A DNA stretch of 64,000 nt, from NCBI RefSeq assembly GCF_006438965.1, contig NZ_RCZM01000001.1, positions 869,097-933,096 on the forward strand, read 5' to 3'. The first letter of the stretch is position 1, and every line of letters begins with the position of its first letter. Under the pieces are notes generated by a model. It ran no database searches and was not told where the DNA came from. It saw only the letters and a program-made list of their open reading frames with translations. Positions 34,959-41,844 of the stretch are shown one piece after another. Position numbers and translations under genes: made by a program. The stretch comes from Pedococcus bigeumensis. Its GTDB lineage: Bacteria; Actinomycetota; Actinomycetes; Actinomycetales; Dermatophilaceae.

Positions 34959-36056
34959 TCACGTGGTGACGACGAGGGCGGCCAGCGCCAGTCCGGCGGA
35001 GACGACGGCGCACAGGAGGCCCTGGGCCGCAAGGGACCTCACCGGGATGTGTATGCCGCGCGCCCGGCAGCGCTGCGCCCACAGGAGCGTCGCGAGCGAC
35101 GCCCACGGGGTGACCAGTGGCGCGACGTTGACACCGATGAGCAGCGCCATCAACCGGGCCGGGGCATCGGACGTGACCGACTCGAGGGCGATGTAGGCGG
35201 GCAGGTTGTTGACCCCGTTCGCGGCCAGCGCGCCGACACCGGCGACCCGGGCGAGGTCACTGGGGGAGGTGCCGTCGCCCGCGAGGGAGGCCAACGCGGG
35301 CTGGAGCCCCAGCTGGAGGGCGGCGTCGATGACCACGAACAGGGCAGCGACAGCCAGGGCCATCTGCCACGGGACCTTGAGGTGACGGACCAGGTCGCGG
35401 TTGCGGGCCCAGGCCGCGGCGACGAGCACGACGGCCGCAACCGATGACACCCAGGCCGGGGACAGCCCGAGCGCGAAGAGCGGACCGACTGCGATGCAGA
35501 CCGCCGCCGCCACCCGCAGCAGCACCAGGTCGTGCGGATCCGGTGGGGCATCAGGCAGGTAGCGGCCGTGCAGGTTGCGCCGGTTCAGGACGTAGAGCAC
35601 CAGCACTGTGCCGACGACCGCAGCGACAGCAGGCAGGGCGGCCAGTCGTACGTACCCGGCGTGCCCGACCCCGAGCACCTCGAAGTGGTGCAGGGCAAGC
35701 AGGTTCGTGAGGTTGGAGACGGGGAGCAACATGCTCGCCGTGTTCGCGATCCACAGTGTCGTCAGGGCGAAGGGGACGGGGGAGATGTCGAGCTGGACGG
35801 CGATGGCCAGGCCGACCGGGGTCAGCAGGACGGCAGTCGTGTCCAGGCTGAGCACGATGGTGCAGGCGACCGCGACGAGGACGAACAACAGCCACAGCAG
35901 CGGTGTCCGGTGCCGACCGGCGCGAGACGCCCAGTGCCCTGCGACATCGAAAACCCCTGCGGCGTCGGCGATCTCGGCCACGACAGTGATCGCTACGAAG
36001 AAGACCAGGACGGGAAGGACCCGGGTCAGCACATCGCCGAGCTCGGCGACGTTCAC
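34959..36056 (-). CDS. ArsB/SLC13-like ion transporter
   Basis: This 365-residue protein has about ten transmembrane helices and the ArsB/NhaD fold: LSLDTTAVLLTPVGLAIA, ANTASMLLPVSNLTNLL and GVGALAANGVNNLPAY. These paired half-site motifs are typical of arsenite permease-type carriers. It is shorter than classical ArsB (about 430 residues) and no ars genes are adjacent, so the ion is uncertain. The start is GTG at 36056, 16 bases after the YaaA stop, so the two form an operon. A Gly-Ile-His uses ATA inside a GTATGCCG octamer at 35050. Confidence 0.82.
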   Translation of the reverse strand: MNVAELGDVLTRVLPVLVFFVAITVVAEIADAAGVFDVAGHWASRAGRHRTPLLWLLFVLVAVACTIVLSLDTTAVLLTPVGLAIAVQLDISPVPFALTTLWIANTASMLLPVSNLTNLLALHHFEVLGVGHAGYVRLAALPAVAAVVGTVLVLYVLNRRNLHGRYLPDAPPDPHDLVLLRVAAAVCIAVGPLFALGLSPAWVSSVAAVVLVAAAWARNRDLVRHLKVPWQMALAVAALFVVIDAALQLGLQPALASLAGDGTSPSDLARVAGVGALAANGVNNLPAYIALESVTSDAPARLMALLIGVNVAPLVTPWASLATLLWAQRCRARGIHIPVRSLAAQGLLCAVVSAGLALAALVVTT

Positions 36057-36072
36057 CGCTGCAGCGCCGCCG

Positions 36073-36822
36073 TCACGACCGTGCCGTGACGTCGATGACC
36101 CAGGGGCGGCCTGCCTTGGTGGGCTCCTCGACCGTCACCACGAAGGCATCGGCGAGCACCTCGGCGAGCTGGGGCACCCGACGGACGTCCCGACCGACGC
36201 GGCACAGCTCCCGGGCGACCAGGCCGCGGGTGTGCTTGGCCATGTGGGTGGCCCCGGGCACGCGGACCTGCACCCAGCGGTCGGCGAGGTCGCCCTCAGG
36301 CGTCCACGCCGCGGCATACGTGCTGGAGCGGCAGTCGACCACGACGCCACGGCCGGCGAGGACAGGCAGGACGCGGCGCAGCTCGGGCTTCCACGCGCTG
36401 GCGAGCGGGCCGACGCCGGGGAGGTTGACCGCCATGGAGAGCCGGTACGGCGCGATCGCATCCGTGGGGCGCACGGCACCGTAGAGGGCGGAGACGACGA
36501 CGAGCCAGCGGTTCGCGCGACGCTTGGCCGCGCTGTCGAGGGTGGCGTAGTCGAGAGCGTCGTAGAGGACCCCCGAGTAGACGCGCGAGGCGGGCATCGC
36601 CGGCGCGGTGTGCAGCACGAGGTTGCGGGCGATCTCGGCGGTGAGGTTGGGGCTGACCCCGAGCGTCGCGGCCGCATCGGGGTGAGCGCTGACCTTGGCG
36701 ACCGTTTCGGCGACGGACTGCCGGGTCGCGCTGAGCTCGGGGAAGGAGAGGTGCTCGTGGACCACCGACCGCCCACGGGCGCGGCCCGTCTTGGACTCCG
36801 ACGGGGGTAGCAGGATCAGCAC
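36073..36822 (-). CDS. yaaA: Peroxide stress protein YaaA
   Basis: The 249-residue protein matches YaaA (UPF0246/DUF328), which in E. coli limits free iron damage during peroxide stress. Signature parts are LPPSESK near the start, RVYSGVLYDALDY, YRLSMAV and KHTRGLVAREL. I use the GTG at 36822, giving MLILLPPSESK, because a TAGGCT -10 ends exactly six bases upstream; a GTG two codons earlier would fall inside that gap. It is the first gene of a pair with the ArsB-like transporter and diverges from the RNB nuclease. Confidence 0.9.
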   Translation of the reverse strand: MLILLPPSESKTGRARGRSVVHEHLSFPELSATRQSVAETVAKVSAHPDAAATLGVSPNLTAEIARNLVLHTAPAMPASRVYSGVLYDALDYATLDSAAKRRANRWLVVVSALYGAVRPTDAIAPYRLSMAVNLPGVGPLASAWKPELRRVLPVLAGRGVVVDCRSSTYAAAWTPEGDLADRWVQVRVPGATHMAKHTRGLVARELCRVGRDVRRVPQLAEVLADAFVVTVEEPTKAGRPWVIDVTARS

Positions 36823-36828
36823 GAGCAC

Positions 36829-36834
36829 AGCCTA
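36829..36834 (-). promoter_or_regulatory. Leaderless -10 of yaaA
   Basis: TAGGCT on the minus strand, six bases from the GTG at 36822; this spacing decided the start. Confidence 0.55.
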
Positions 36835-36897
36835 GGTGGCGGCATCTGCGGGCCGTCGTCGTGTCCGATGACGACCCGTCCCGGCGGTCCGTCTGGG

Positions 36898-36903
36898 TAG
36901 GTT
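36898..36903 (+). promoter_or_regulatory. Leaderless -10 of the RNB nuclease gene
   Basis: TAGGTT, six bases from the ATG at 36910, divergent from the yaaA promoter. Confidence 0.6.
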
Positions 36904-36909
36904 GGCTCT

Positions 36910-38358
36910 ATGCCTACCCGCAGCATCCACGTCCAGCAGCCGAGCACCGAGACAGCCGTCGCGCAGTCCGCCCAGCTGGCCGCCAGGTTCGACGCGATCC
37001 GCGCCGAGCTGAAGGTGCCGGAGGCGTTCCCACCTGATGTCGAGGCGGAGGCGGCGGCCGCGGCGGCCTCGCCCGGCCTGCCGGACCGCGACGAGACGTC
37101 GGTGCCGTTCCTCACCATCGACCCGCCCGGCTCGATGGACCTCGACCAGGCCTTGCACATCGAGCGTGACGGTGACGGCTACCGCGTCCGCTATGCCATC
37201 GCCGACGTGCCGGCCTTCGTGAAGCCCGGCGGCGCCGTCGACGCCGAGACGCGTAGGCGTGGGCAGACCGTCTATGCGCCGGACAAGCGAACTCCGTTGC
37301 ACCCCACCGTCTTGAGCGAAGGTGCCGCCAGTCTGCTGGCGGGCGAGACGCGACCGGCGTTCGTGTGGGACCTGCGGCTCAAGGCCGATGGTGATGGCAC
37401 CGACGCCGAGGTCTACCGGGCCATGGTCAAGAGCACCGACCGGCTCGACTACGAGGGGGTGCAGAAGGCCATCGACGACGGCTCGGCCGACGAGCGGCTG
37501 CTGCTGCTCAAGGAGGTCGGGCAGAAGCGGATCGAGCTCGAGCGCCGCCGCGGGGGAGCGAGCCTGCCGATGCCCGAGCAGGAGGTCAACGAGGACGACC
37601 AGGGGCACTACCGGCTCTACTTCCGGCCACCGCTGGACGTCGAGGACTGGAACGCCCAGATCTCGCTCCTGACCGGCATGGCCGCCGCCGAGATGATGAT
37701 CAAGGCCAAGGTCGGGATCCTGCGCTCGATGCCCGCCCCGGACCAGAACGCGATCGGCCGGTTCCGCCACGCGAGCCGGGCGCTCGGGATCGAGTGGCAG
37801 GAGGGGACGCCCTACGGCGAGTTCCTGAGGACGCTGGACCGCACCAACCCCAAGCACCTGGCCCTGATCCACGAGGCGACGTCGCTGTTCCGCGGTGCCG
37901 GCTACACCCCGTTCGACGGCGAGGCGCCCGACCACGCCGAGCACGCGGCGGTGGCCGCTCCCTATGCCCACGTCACGGCGCCCCTGCGGCGGTTGGTGGA
38001 CCGGTTCGGGCTGGCCATCTGCGAGGCGGTCAGCTCCGGCGGGGAGGTGCCGGGGTGGGCTCGAGAGGCCCTGCCGTCGCTGCCCGAGGTCATGTCAGCG
38101 TCCGACAAGGTGGCCAACGGCGTCGAGCGAGGCTGTGCCGACGCCGTCGAGGCCGCTGCGCTCGAGGACCGGGTGGGCGAGGTGTTCGACGCGATGGTGG
38201 TCGACAAGCGCGAGAAGGGCGATGCGGTCGTCCAGATCCAGGACCCTGCCGTGCTCGCGAACGCCGAAGGCCAGAACCAGCTCGGGACCGAGGTCAAGGT
38301 CAAGCTCACCGAGGCCACCATCTCGACCGGCACCGTTCGCTTCGAGATCGTCCACTAG
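36910..38358 (+). CDS. RNB-domain ribonuclease (RNase II/R family)
   Basis: The 482-residue protein is a 3-prime to 5-prime exoribonuclease catalytic domain. The metal-binding motif IDPPGSMDLDQAL places Asp71, Asp77 and Asp79, and ALHIERDGDGYRVRYAIADV follows. It is much shorter than RNase R (700-800 residues): N-terminal cold-shock domains are missing and a short C-terminal S1-like segment remains. Such short RNB proteins are common in actinobacteria. The start ATG at 36910 is leaderless. The inverted repeat at 38386 lies just downstream and could serve as terminator. Confidence 0.92.
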   Translation: MPTRSIHVQQPSTETAVAQSAQLAARFDAIRAELKVPEAFPPDVEAEAAAAAASPGLPDRDETSVPFLTIDPPGSMDLDQALHIERDGDGYRVRYAIADVPAFVKPGGAVDAETRRRGQTVYAPDKRTPLHPTVLSEGAASLLAGETRPAFVWDLRLKADGDGTDAEVYRAMVKSTDRLDYEGVQKAIDDGSADERLLLLKEVGQKRIELERRRGGASLPMPEQEVNEDDQGHYRLYFRPPLDVEDWNAQISLLTGMAAAEMMIKAKVGILRSMPAPDQNAIGRFRHASRALGIEWQEGTPYGEFLRTLDRTNPKHLALIHEATSLFRGAGYTPFDGEAPDHAEHAAVAAPYAHVTAPLRRLVDRFGLAICEAVSSGGEVPGWAREALPSLPEVMSASDKVANGVERGCADAVEAAALEDRVGEVFDAMVVDKREKGDAVVQIQDPAVLANAEGQNQLGTEVKVKLTEATISTGTVRFEIVH

Positions 38359-38385
38359 CTCGATTCGCTCTCCGACCGCGCCTGC

Positions 38386-38422
38386 GCCCTGTTGGAAGTG
38401 AAACTTCCGGATATCCGGAAGT
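38386..38422 (+). repeat. Left inverted repeat (IR-L) flanking the DUF559 gene
   Basis: The 37-base element matches IR-R (39497-39533) in inverted orientation at 34 of 37 positions. It contains GGAAGTGAAACTTCC and a 20-bp perfect palindrome ACTTCCGGAT/ATCCGGAAGT, so it can fold in two ways. It lies 27 bases after the RNB gene stop and 112 bases before the nuclease gene. Confidence 0.85.
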
Positions 38423-38534
38423 AACGGCACCGAACCGGCGGGGCTGTCCACCACTGCCGCGGCGCCGGTCAGCCCTTCCACAGGCTGTTCCCGCGTCGCT
38501 GGCCGCGAATTCCTGCTAGCCGAACGATGCTCGG

Positions 38535-39467
38535 ATGAGTCCGACACCACGCAGCCAGCTCCGCTTCGCAGCCGCGCAGTCCGCGCAGGGCCATGACGGG
38601 GTGCTGACTCGCAGCGCCCTCCTCGAGCTGGGTATCACCCACCAGGCCACTGCCCGAGAGGTCGCGGCCGGTCGGTGGCGTGCCCAGGGCCGGCACACGA
38701 TCGCCCTGCACACGGGTGAGCTGTCGACTGTTGCCCAGCGGTGGCGCGCCGTCTGGGAGGTGGGAGCAGGTGCCGCACTCGACGGTGTCTCGGCGCTCCA
38801 GGCCGCCGGACTGACCGGCTTCGACACGGACGTCATCCACGTCTCCGTCCCGGCAACCCACAGACCACCCCATGTGCCCGGCGTGCGGGTCCATGTTGTC
38901 TGTGCGCGTGACGAGGGTGACGTCCTGGCCGCGGGGATTCCTCGCACCAGACCTGCCGTCGCCGCGATCCGTGGGGCCCACTGGGCGGTGTCCGACAGGC
39001 AAGCGGCACTGGTCGTGTGCATGGCCGCGCAGCAGCGGTTGCTCACGGGGCACGCACTGCTGGAGGCCGAGATGCGCCGGCACGGCCGAACCCGCCGGGC
39101 CTTCATCAGGACCCTGGTGCGCGACGTCGCCGAGGGAGCGCAGGCGTTGGGTGAGCTCGACTTCGCCCGCCTGTGTCGCCTTCGAGGGATCCCCGGGCCG
39201 ACCCGTCAGGTCGTGCGTCAAGGCCCGCGGGGACGGATCTACCTCGATGTGGCCTGGGAGGAGCATGGGGTCGTCGCCGAGATCGACGGAGCACAGCACC
39301 GGCAGGGGCTGGCAGTCACGGCGGACAACCTGCGCCGCAACGACCTGCAGATCGGCGGCGAGATCACCTTGGCCATCGACCTGGTCGGACTGCGCCTCGA
39401 AACCGATGCTTTTCTAGCGCAGGTCAAGGCTGCGCTGTCCGTCGCGGTACTCCGACGGGTCTCGTAA
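38535..39467 (+). CDS. AbiEi-like N-domain plus DUF559 (Vsr-like) nuclease
   Basis: The 310-residue protein begins with a winged-helix region like AbiEi antitoxins (about 22-60; VLTRSALLELGITHQATAREV). It ends with a PD-(D/E)XK-type domain of the DUF559/Vsr group: Glu207 in GELDF, Asp238 in IYLDVAW, Glu249-Asp251 in VVAEIDGAQHR, and a basic RRND. Actinobacterial genomes often carry several such genes of unknown function. No AbiEii toxin gene is adjacent. The gene is alone inside 37-bp inverted repeats, which suggests a movable unit or homing-like cassette. The start ATG at 38535 lacks a clear ribosome site. Confidence 0.78.
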   Translation: MSPTPRSQLRFAAAQSAQGHDGVLTRSALLELGITHQATAREVAAGRWRAQGRHTIALHTGELSTVAQRWRAVWEVGAGAALDGVSALQAAGLTGFDTDVIHVSVPATHRPPHVPGVRVHVVCARDEGDVLAAGIPRTRPAVAAIRGAHWAVSDRQAALVVCMAAQQRLLTGHALLEAEMRRHGRTRRAFIRTLVRDVAEGAQALGELDFARLCRLRGIPGPTRQVVRQGPRGRIYLDVAWEEHGVVAEIDGAQHRQGLAVTADNLRRNDLQIGGEITLAIDLVGLRLETDAFLAQVKAALSVAVLRRVS

Positions 39468-39496
39468 CGGATCCGGCGACGGGAGTGCGTGCGAGA

Positions 39497-39533
39497 ACTT
39501 CCGGGAATCCGGAAGTTTCGCTTCCAACAGGGC
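39497..39533 (-). repeat. Right inverted repeat (IR-R) flanking the DUF559 gene
   Basis: Reverse complement of IR-L with three mismatches. It starts 30 bases after the nuclease gene stop. No obvious target-site duplication is seen outside the pair. Confidence 0.85.
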
Positions 39534-39545
39534 GGGACGACGGTG

Positions 39546-39579
39546 AGGTATGCCGCGTGGCGGGCCACGCGGCATACCT
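39546..39579. terminator. Hairpin of two inverted GTATGCCG motifs before rnpB
   Basis: A 15-bp perfect stem (39546-39560 with 39565-39579) with a CGGG loop; each arm carries AGGTATGCCGCGTGG or its complement. It ends five bases before the rnpB -10, so it would stop transcription arriving from the left. Confidence 0.8.
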
Positions 39580-39583
39580 GCCC

Positions 39584-39589
39584 TATCCT
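39584..39589 (+). promoter_or_regulatory. -10 element of rnpB
   Basis: TATCCT is followed by seven bases and the first base of the P1 stem of RNase P RNA. The -35 position would fall in the hairpin loop at 39561-39566. Confidence 0.55.
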
Positions 39590-39596
39590 TGGCGGC

Positions 39597-39996
39597 GGAT
39601 GAGTCGGTCAGGCGGTCGCGTCGGTGAGCAATCACCGCCGAGGAACGTCCGGGCTCCGAAGGGCAAGGTGGTGGCTAACGGCCACCCGGGGTGACCCGCG
39701 GGACAGTGCCACAGAGAACAGACCGCCACGGTGGACCACCCGGCTCCGGCCGGACAGGCACCGCGGTAAGGGTGAAACGGTGGTGTAAGAGACCACCAGC
39801 GGGCCAGGTGACTGGTTCGGCTAGGTAAACCCCACCTGGAGCAAGCTCAGACAGTGCGCGTTCGAGGGCGGCCCGCCCGAGTGCACGGGTAGGGCGCTGG
39901 AGGCAGTCGGCAACGGCTGTCGTAGATGGATGACCGTCTCCTGCTGGCCGGTAACGACCAGCGGTGACAGAACCCGGCGTATCGACCGACTCATCC
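39597..39996 (+). ncRNA. rnpB: RNase P RNA, bacterial type A
   Basis: About 400 bases encode the catalytic RNA that matures tRNA 5-prime ends. The terminal P1 helix pairs GATGAGTCGGTC (39598-39609) with GACCGACTCATC (39984-39995). Conserved core sequences are GAGGAACGTCCGGGCTCC near 39648, ACAGAGAACAGACCGCC near 39710, GGTAAGGGTGAAACGGTG near 39765, and the 3-prime GATGGATGACCG followed by ACAGAACCCGGCGTAT. Type A architecture with P15-P17-like region fits actinobacteria. Ends are set from the P1 helix and may be off by a few bases. Confidence 0.95.
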
Positions 39997-40010
39997 ACCC
40001 CACCTCGGCT

Positions 40011-40016
40011 TACGGT
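40011..40016 (+). promoter_or_regulatory. Leaderless -10 of the MBL-fold gene
   Basis: TACGGT, six bases from the ATG at 40023. The 15-base context TACGGTGGGGCCATG is identical to that of the fgd gene at 47139. Confidence 0.6.
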
Positions 40017-40022
40017 GGGGCC

Positions 40023-40685
40023 ATGCGGATCACCCACCTCGGCCACGCCAGCCTGCTCGTCGAAGTCGCCGACGCCCGGATCCTGCTGGATCCCGGTGTC
40101 TGGTCGCCCGGCGCCCACGGACAGCGGGACCTCGACGCGGTCCTGGTGACCCACCAGCACCCGGACCACCTCGACCAGGAGCGGTTCTCCGGGCTCCTCG
40201 AGGCCAACCCGAACGCGCAGGTCTTTGCCGACCCCGATACGTCGAAGCTGTTGCAGGACAAGGGTTTCGATGTTACCGCCTTCGGACCCGGCGACTCTGC
40301 AACCGTCAGGTCCGCGACTGTGACCGGGGTGGGGGAGCTGCACGCCCTCATCCACGAGGACATCCCGAGGATCCACAACACCGGGATGCGGATCAGCGCC
40401 GACGGCGAGCCGACCTTCTTCCACCCGGGCGATGCCGTGGACGCCGAGCCGGACGGGGTGGACGTGCTTGCCTTCCCCCTCAACGCCCCCTGGGCGCGCA
40501 GCCGGGAGATGACCGGCTTCCTGCGCCGGCTCGCGGCCCCGCACGCGATCCCGATCCACGACGCCCTGCTCAGCGAGCTCGGGCGGACCCTCTACCTCAG
40601 CCAGGCCGGCACCCTCGGGTCGAAGGACACCCGCATCCACGACCTTGCTGGGGGAGAGCCACAGGAGTTCGACCGCGGTCGCTGA
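40023..40685 (+). CDS. Metallo-beta-lactamase-fold hydrolase (UlaG-like)
   Basis: The 220-residue protein has the MBL metal motif THQHPDHLD at about residues 42-50 and starts with ITHLGHASLLVEVADARILLDPG, typical of the UlaG/YtnP-like group. It probably binds two zinc or manganese ions and hydrolyses an ester, lactone or phosphodiester; the substrate is unknown. A later FHPGDAV motif supplies another metal ligand. It follows rnpB by 26 bases but has its own leaderless promoter. Confidence 0.88.
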   Translation: MRITHLGHASLLVEVADARILLDPGVWSPGAHGQRDLDAVLVTHQHPDHLDQERFSGLLEANPNAQVFADPDTSKLLQDKGFDVTAFGPGDSATVRSATVTGVGELHALIHEDIPRIHNTGMRISADGEPTFFHPGDAVDAEPDGVDVLAFPLNAPWARSREMTGFLRRLAAPHAIPIHDALLSELGRTLYLSQAGTLGSKDTRIHDLAGGEPQEFDRGR

Positions 40686-40768
40686 CGCGAGGTGCGAGCG
40701 GTCGGTGCAGGCCCGGCATACCCCGTCCTGGCGTGGACCGGCCCGACCATCGAGCCTGATTTGGAGAC

Positions 40769-40787
40769 TTAGGTAAGGCTCACCTAC
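40769..40787. promoter_or_regulatory. IdeR/DtxR iron box
   Basis: TTAGGTAAGGCTCACCTAC matches the IdeR/DtxR consensus (TTAGGTTAGGCTAACCTAA) at 16 of 19 positions by eye. It overlaps the -10 of the small Cys-rich gene, an arrangement that gives repression by iron-loaded IdeR. Confidence 0.8.
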
Positions 40788-40790
40788 TCT
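40785..40790 (+). promoter_or_regulatory. Leaderless -10 under the iron box
   Basis: TACTCT, six bases from the GTG at 40797; TTGGAG at 40761-40766 is a possible -35 with 18-base spacing. Confidence 0.6.
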
Positions 40791-40796
40791 CGGCGG

Positions 40797-41009
40797 GTGG
40801 CCAAGAACCCCAAGGCAGCCAAGGGAGCCAAGCTCGCCAAGGCGAAGAAGAAGTGCTGCAAGGACAAGCCGCGCTGCGCGACGTGTCCGGTGGTGCTGAT
40901 GCGCCTGGAGAAGATGGGCTACGCCGAGCGGGACGCCGACAAGCCGCGCCGGTTCGCGGTCGACACGAACGTGCCCAAGAAGGTCATGCTCATCGCGAGG
41001 CAGCGCTAA
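40797..41009 (+). CDS. Small Lys/Cys-rich protein, probably iron-regulated
   Basis: The 70-residue basic protein has a Lys/Ala-rich N-terminus (KNPKAAKGAKLAKAKKK) and four Cys in CCKDKPRCATCP (residues 20-31), followed by a basic RRFAVDTNVPKKVMLIARQR tail in outline. I recognise the CC-x4-PRC-x2-CP pattern as recurring in small actinobacterial proteins but know no function. The four Cys could bind iron or zinc. The IdeR box over its leaderless promoter points to induction under iron limitation. The ABC ATPase gene begins 17 bases after its stop, so some co-transcription is possible. Confidence 0.75.
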   Translation: MAKNPKAAKGAKLAKAKKKCCKDKPRCATCPVVLMRLEKMGYAERDADKPRRFAVDTNVPKKVMLIARQR

Positions 41010-41012
41010 CGC

Positions 41013-41018
41013 TAGCGT
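41013..41018 (+). promoter_or_regulatory. Leaderless -10 of the ABC exporter genes
   Basis: TAGCGT, seven bases from the ATG at 41026, lying just after the stop of the small Cys-rich gene. Confidence 0.5.
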
Positions 41019-41025
41019 CGGGGCC

Positions 41026-41844
41026 ATGCAGGAGTCCGAGACCGCGCCATCCGTCGCGCCCCAGGTCGTGCCGCCCGCCGCGCCCCAGGTCGCCCTGCGC
41101 CTGCGCGGCCTCACCAAGCGCTTCGGCGAGACGACCGCCGTCGACAACCTCGACCTCGACGTGCCGCGAGGGTCGTTCTACGGCCTGGTCGGTCCCAACG
41201 GCGCCGGCAAGACCACCACCCTGTCGATGGCCACCGGGTTGCTGCGCCCCGATGCGGGGACGGCGCAGGTCCTCGGCACCGACGTGTGGGCGGACCCCGT
41301 GGGCGCCAAGTCGCAGATCGGCATCCTCCCGGACGGGCTGCGTCTGTTCGACCGGCTCACCGGACAACAGCTGGTGACGTATGCCGGTCTGTTGCGCGGG
41401 ATGGACCGGGCGATGGTGGCCGAGCGCACCGGAGAGCTGCTCGCCGCGCTGGGCCTGACCGATGCCGCCGAGAAGCTCGTCATCGACTACTCCGCGGGCA
41501 TGACCAAGAAGATCACCCTGGCCTGCGCGCTGGTCCATGCTCCGCGGCTGCTCGTCCTGGACGAGCCGTTCGAGGCCGTCGACCCGGTGTCGGCCCGCAC
41601 GATCCGACGGATCCTCGAGGACTTCGCGGCCAACGGCGGCACGGTGGTGCTGTCGAGCCATGTCATGGACCTGGTCGAGCGGATCTGCACCGACGTGGCG
41701 ATCATCGCCGCGGGCGTGGTGCTGTCAGCCGGGACCCTTGACGACGTCCGTGCGGGCGTGAGCCTCGAGGACCGGTTCCTCGGCCTCGTCGGCGGCAGCA
41801 CCGACGTGGAGGGTCTGGCGTGGTTGCGCACCTCCTCCGACTGA
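41026..41844 (+). CDS. ABC exporter ATPase
   Basis: The 272-residue ATPase has Walker A GPNGAGKTTT, signature DYSAGMTKKITLACALV and Walker B LLVLDEPFEAVD. The signature Ser-Ala-Gly-Met is typical of ABC-2-type exporters of the bacteriocin or multidrug kind. About 20 Ala/Pro-rich residues precede the domain. Its 3-prime end overlaps the permease gene by 25 bases. The substrate is unknown. The nearby iron box may influence it by read-through, though it has its own -10. Confidence 0.9.
   Translation: MQESETAPSVAPQVVPPAAPQVALRLRGLTKRFGETTAVDNLDLDVPRGSFYGLVGPNGAGKTTTLSMATGLLRPDAGTAQVLGTDVWADPVGAKSQIGILPDGLRLFDRLTGQQLVTYAGLLRGMDRAMVAERTGELLAALGLTDAAEKLVIDYSAGMTKKITLACALVHAPRLLVLDEPFEAVDPVSARTIRRILEDFAANGGTVVLSSHVMDLVERICTDVAIIAAGVVLSAGTLDDVRAGVSLEDRFLGLVGGSTDVEGLAWLRTSSD

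Noticed and set aside
38535-39467. AbiEi antitoxin of a type IV toxin-antitoxin pair
   Set aside because: No AbiEii nucleotidyltransferase gene is adjacent, and the C-terminal half looks like a DUF559 nuclease.
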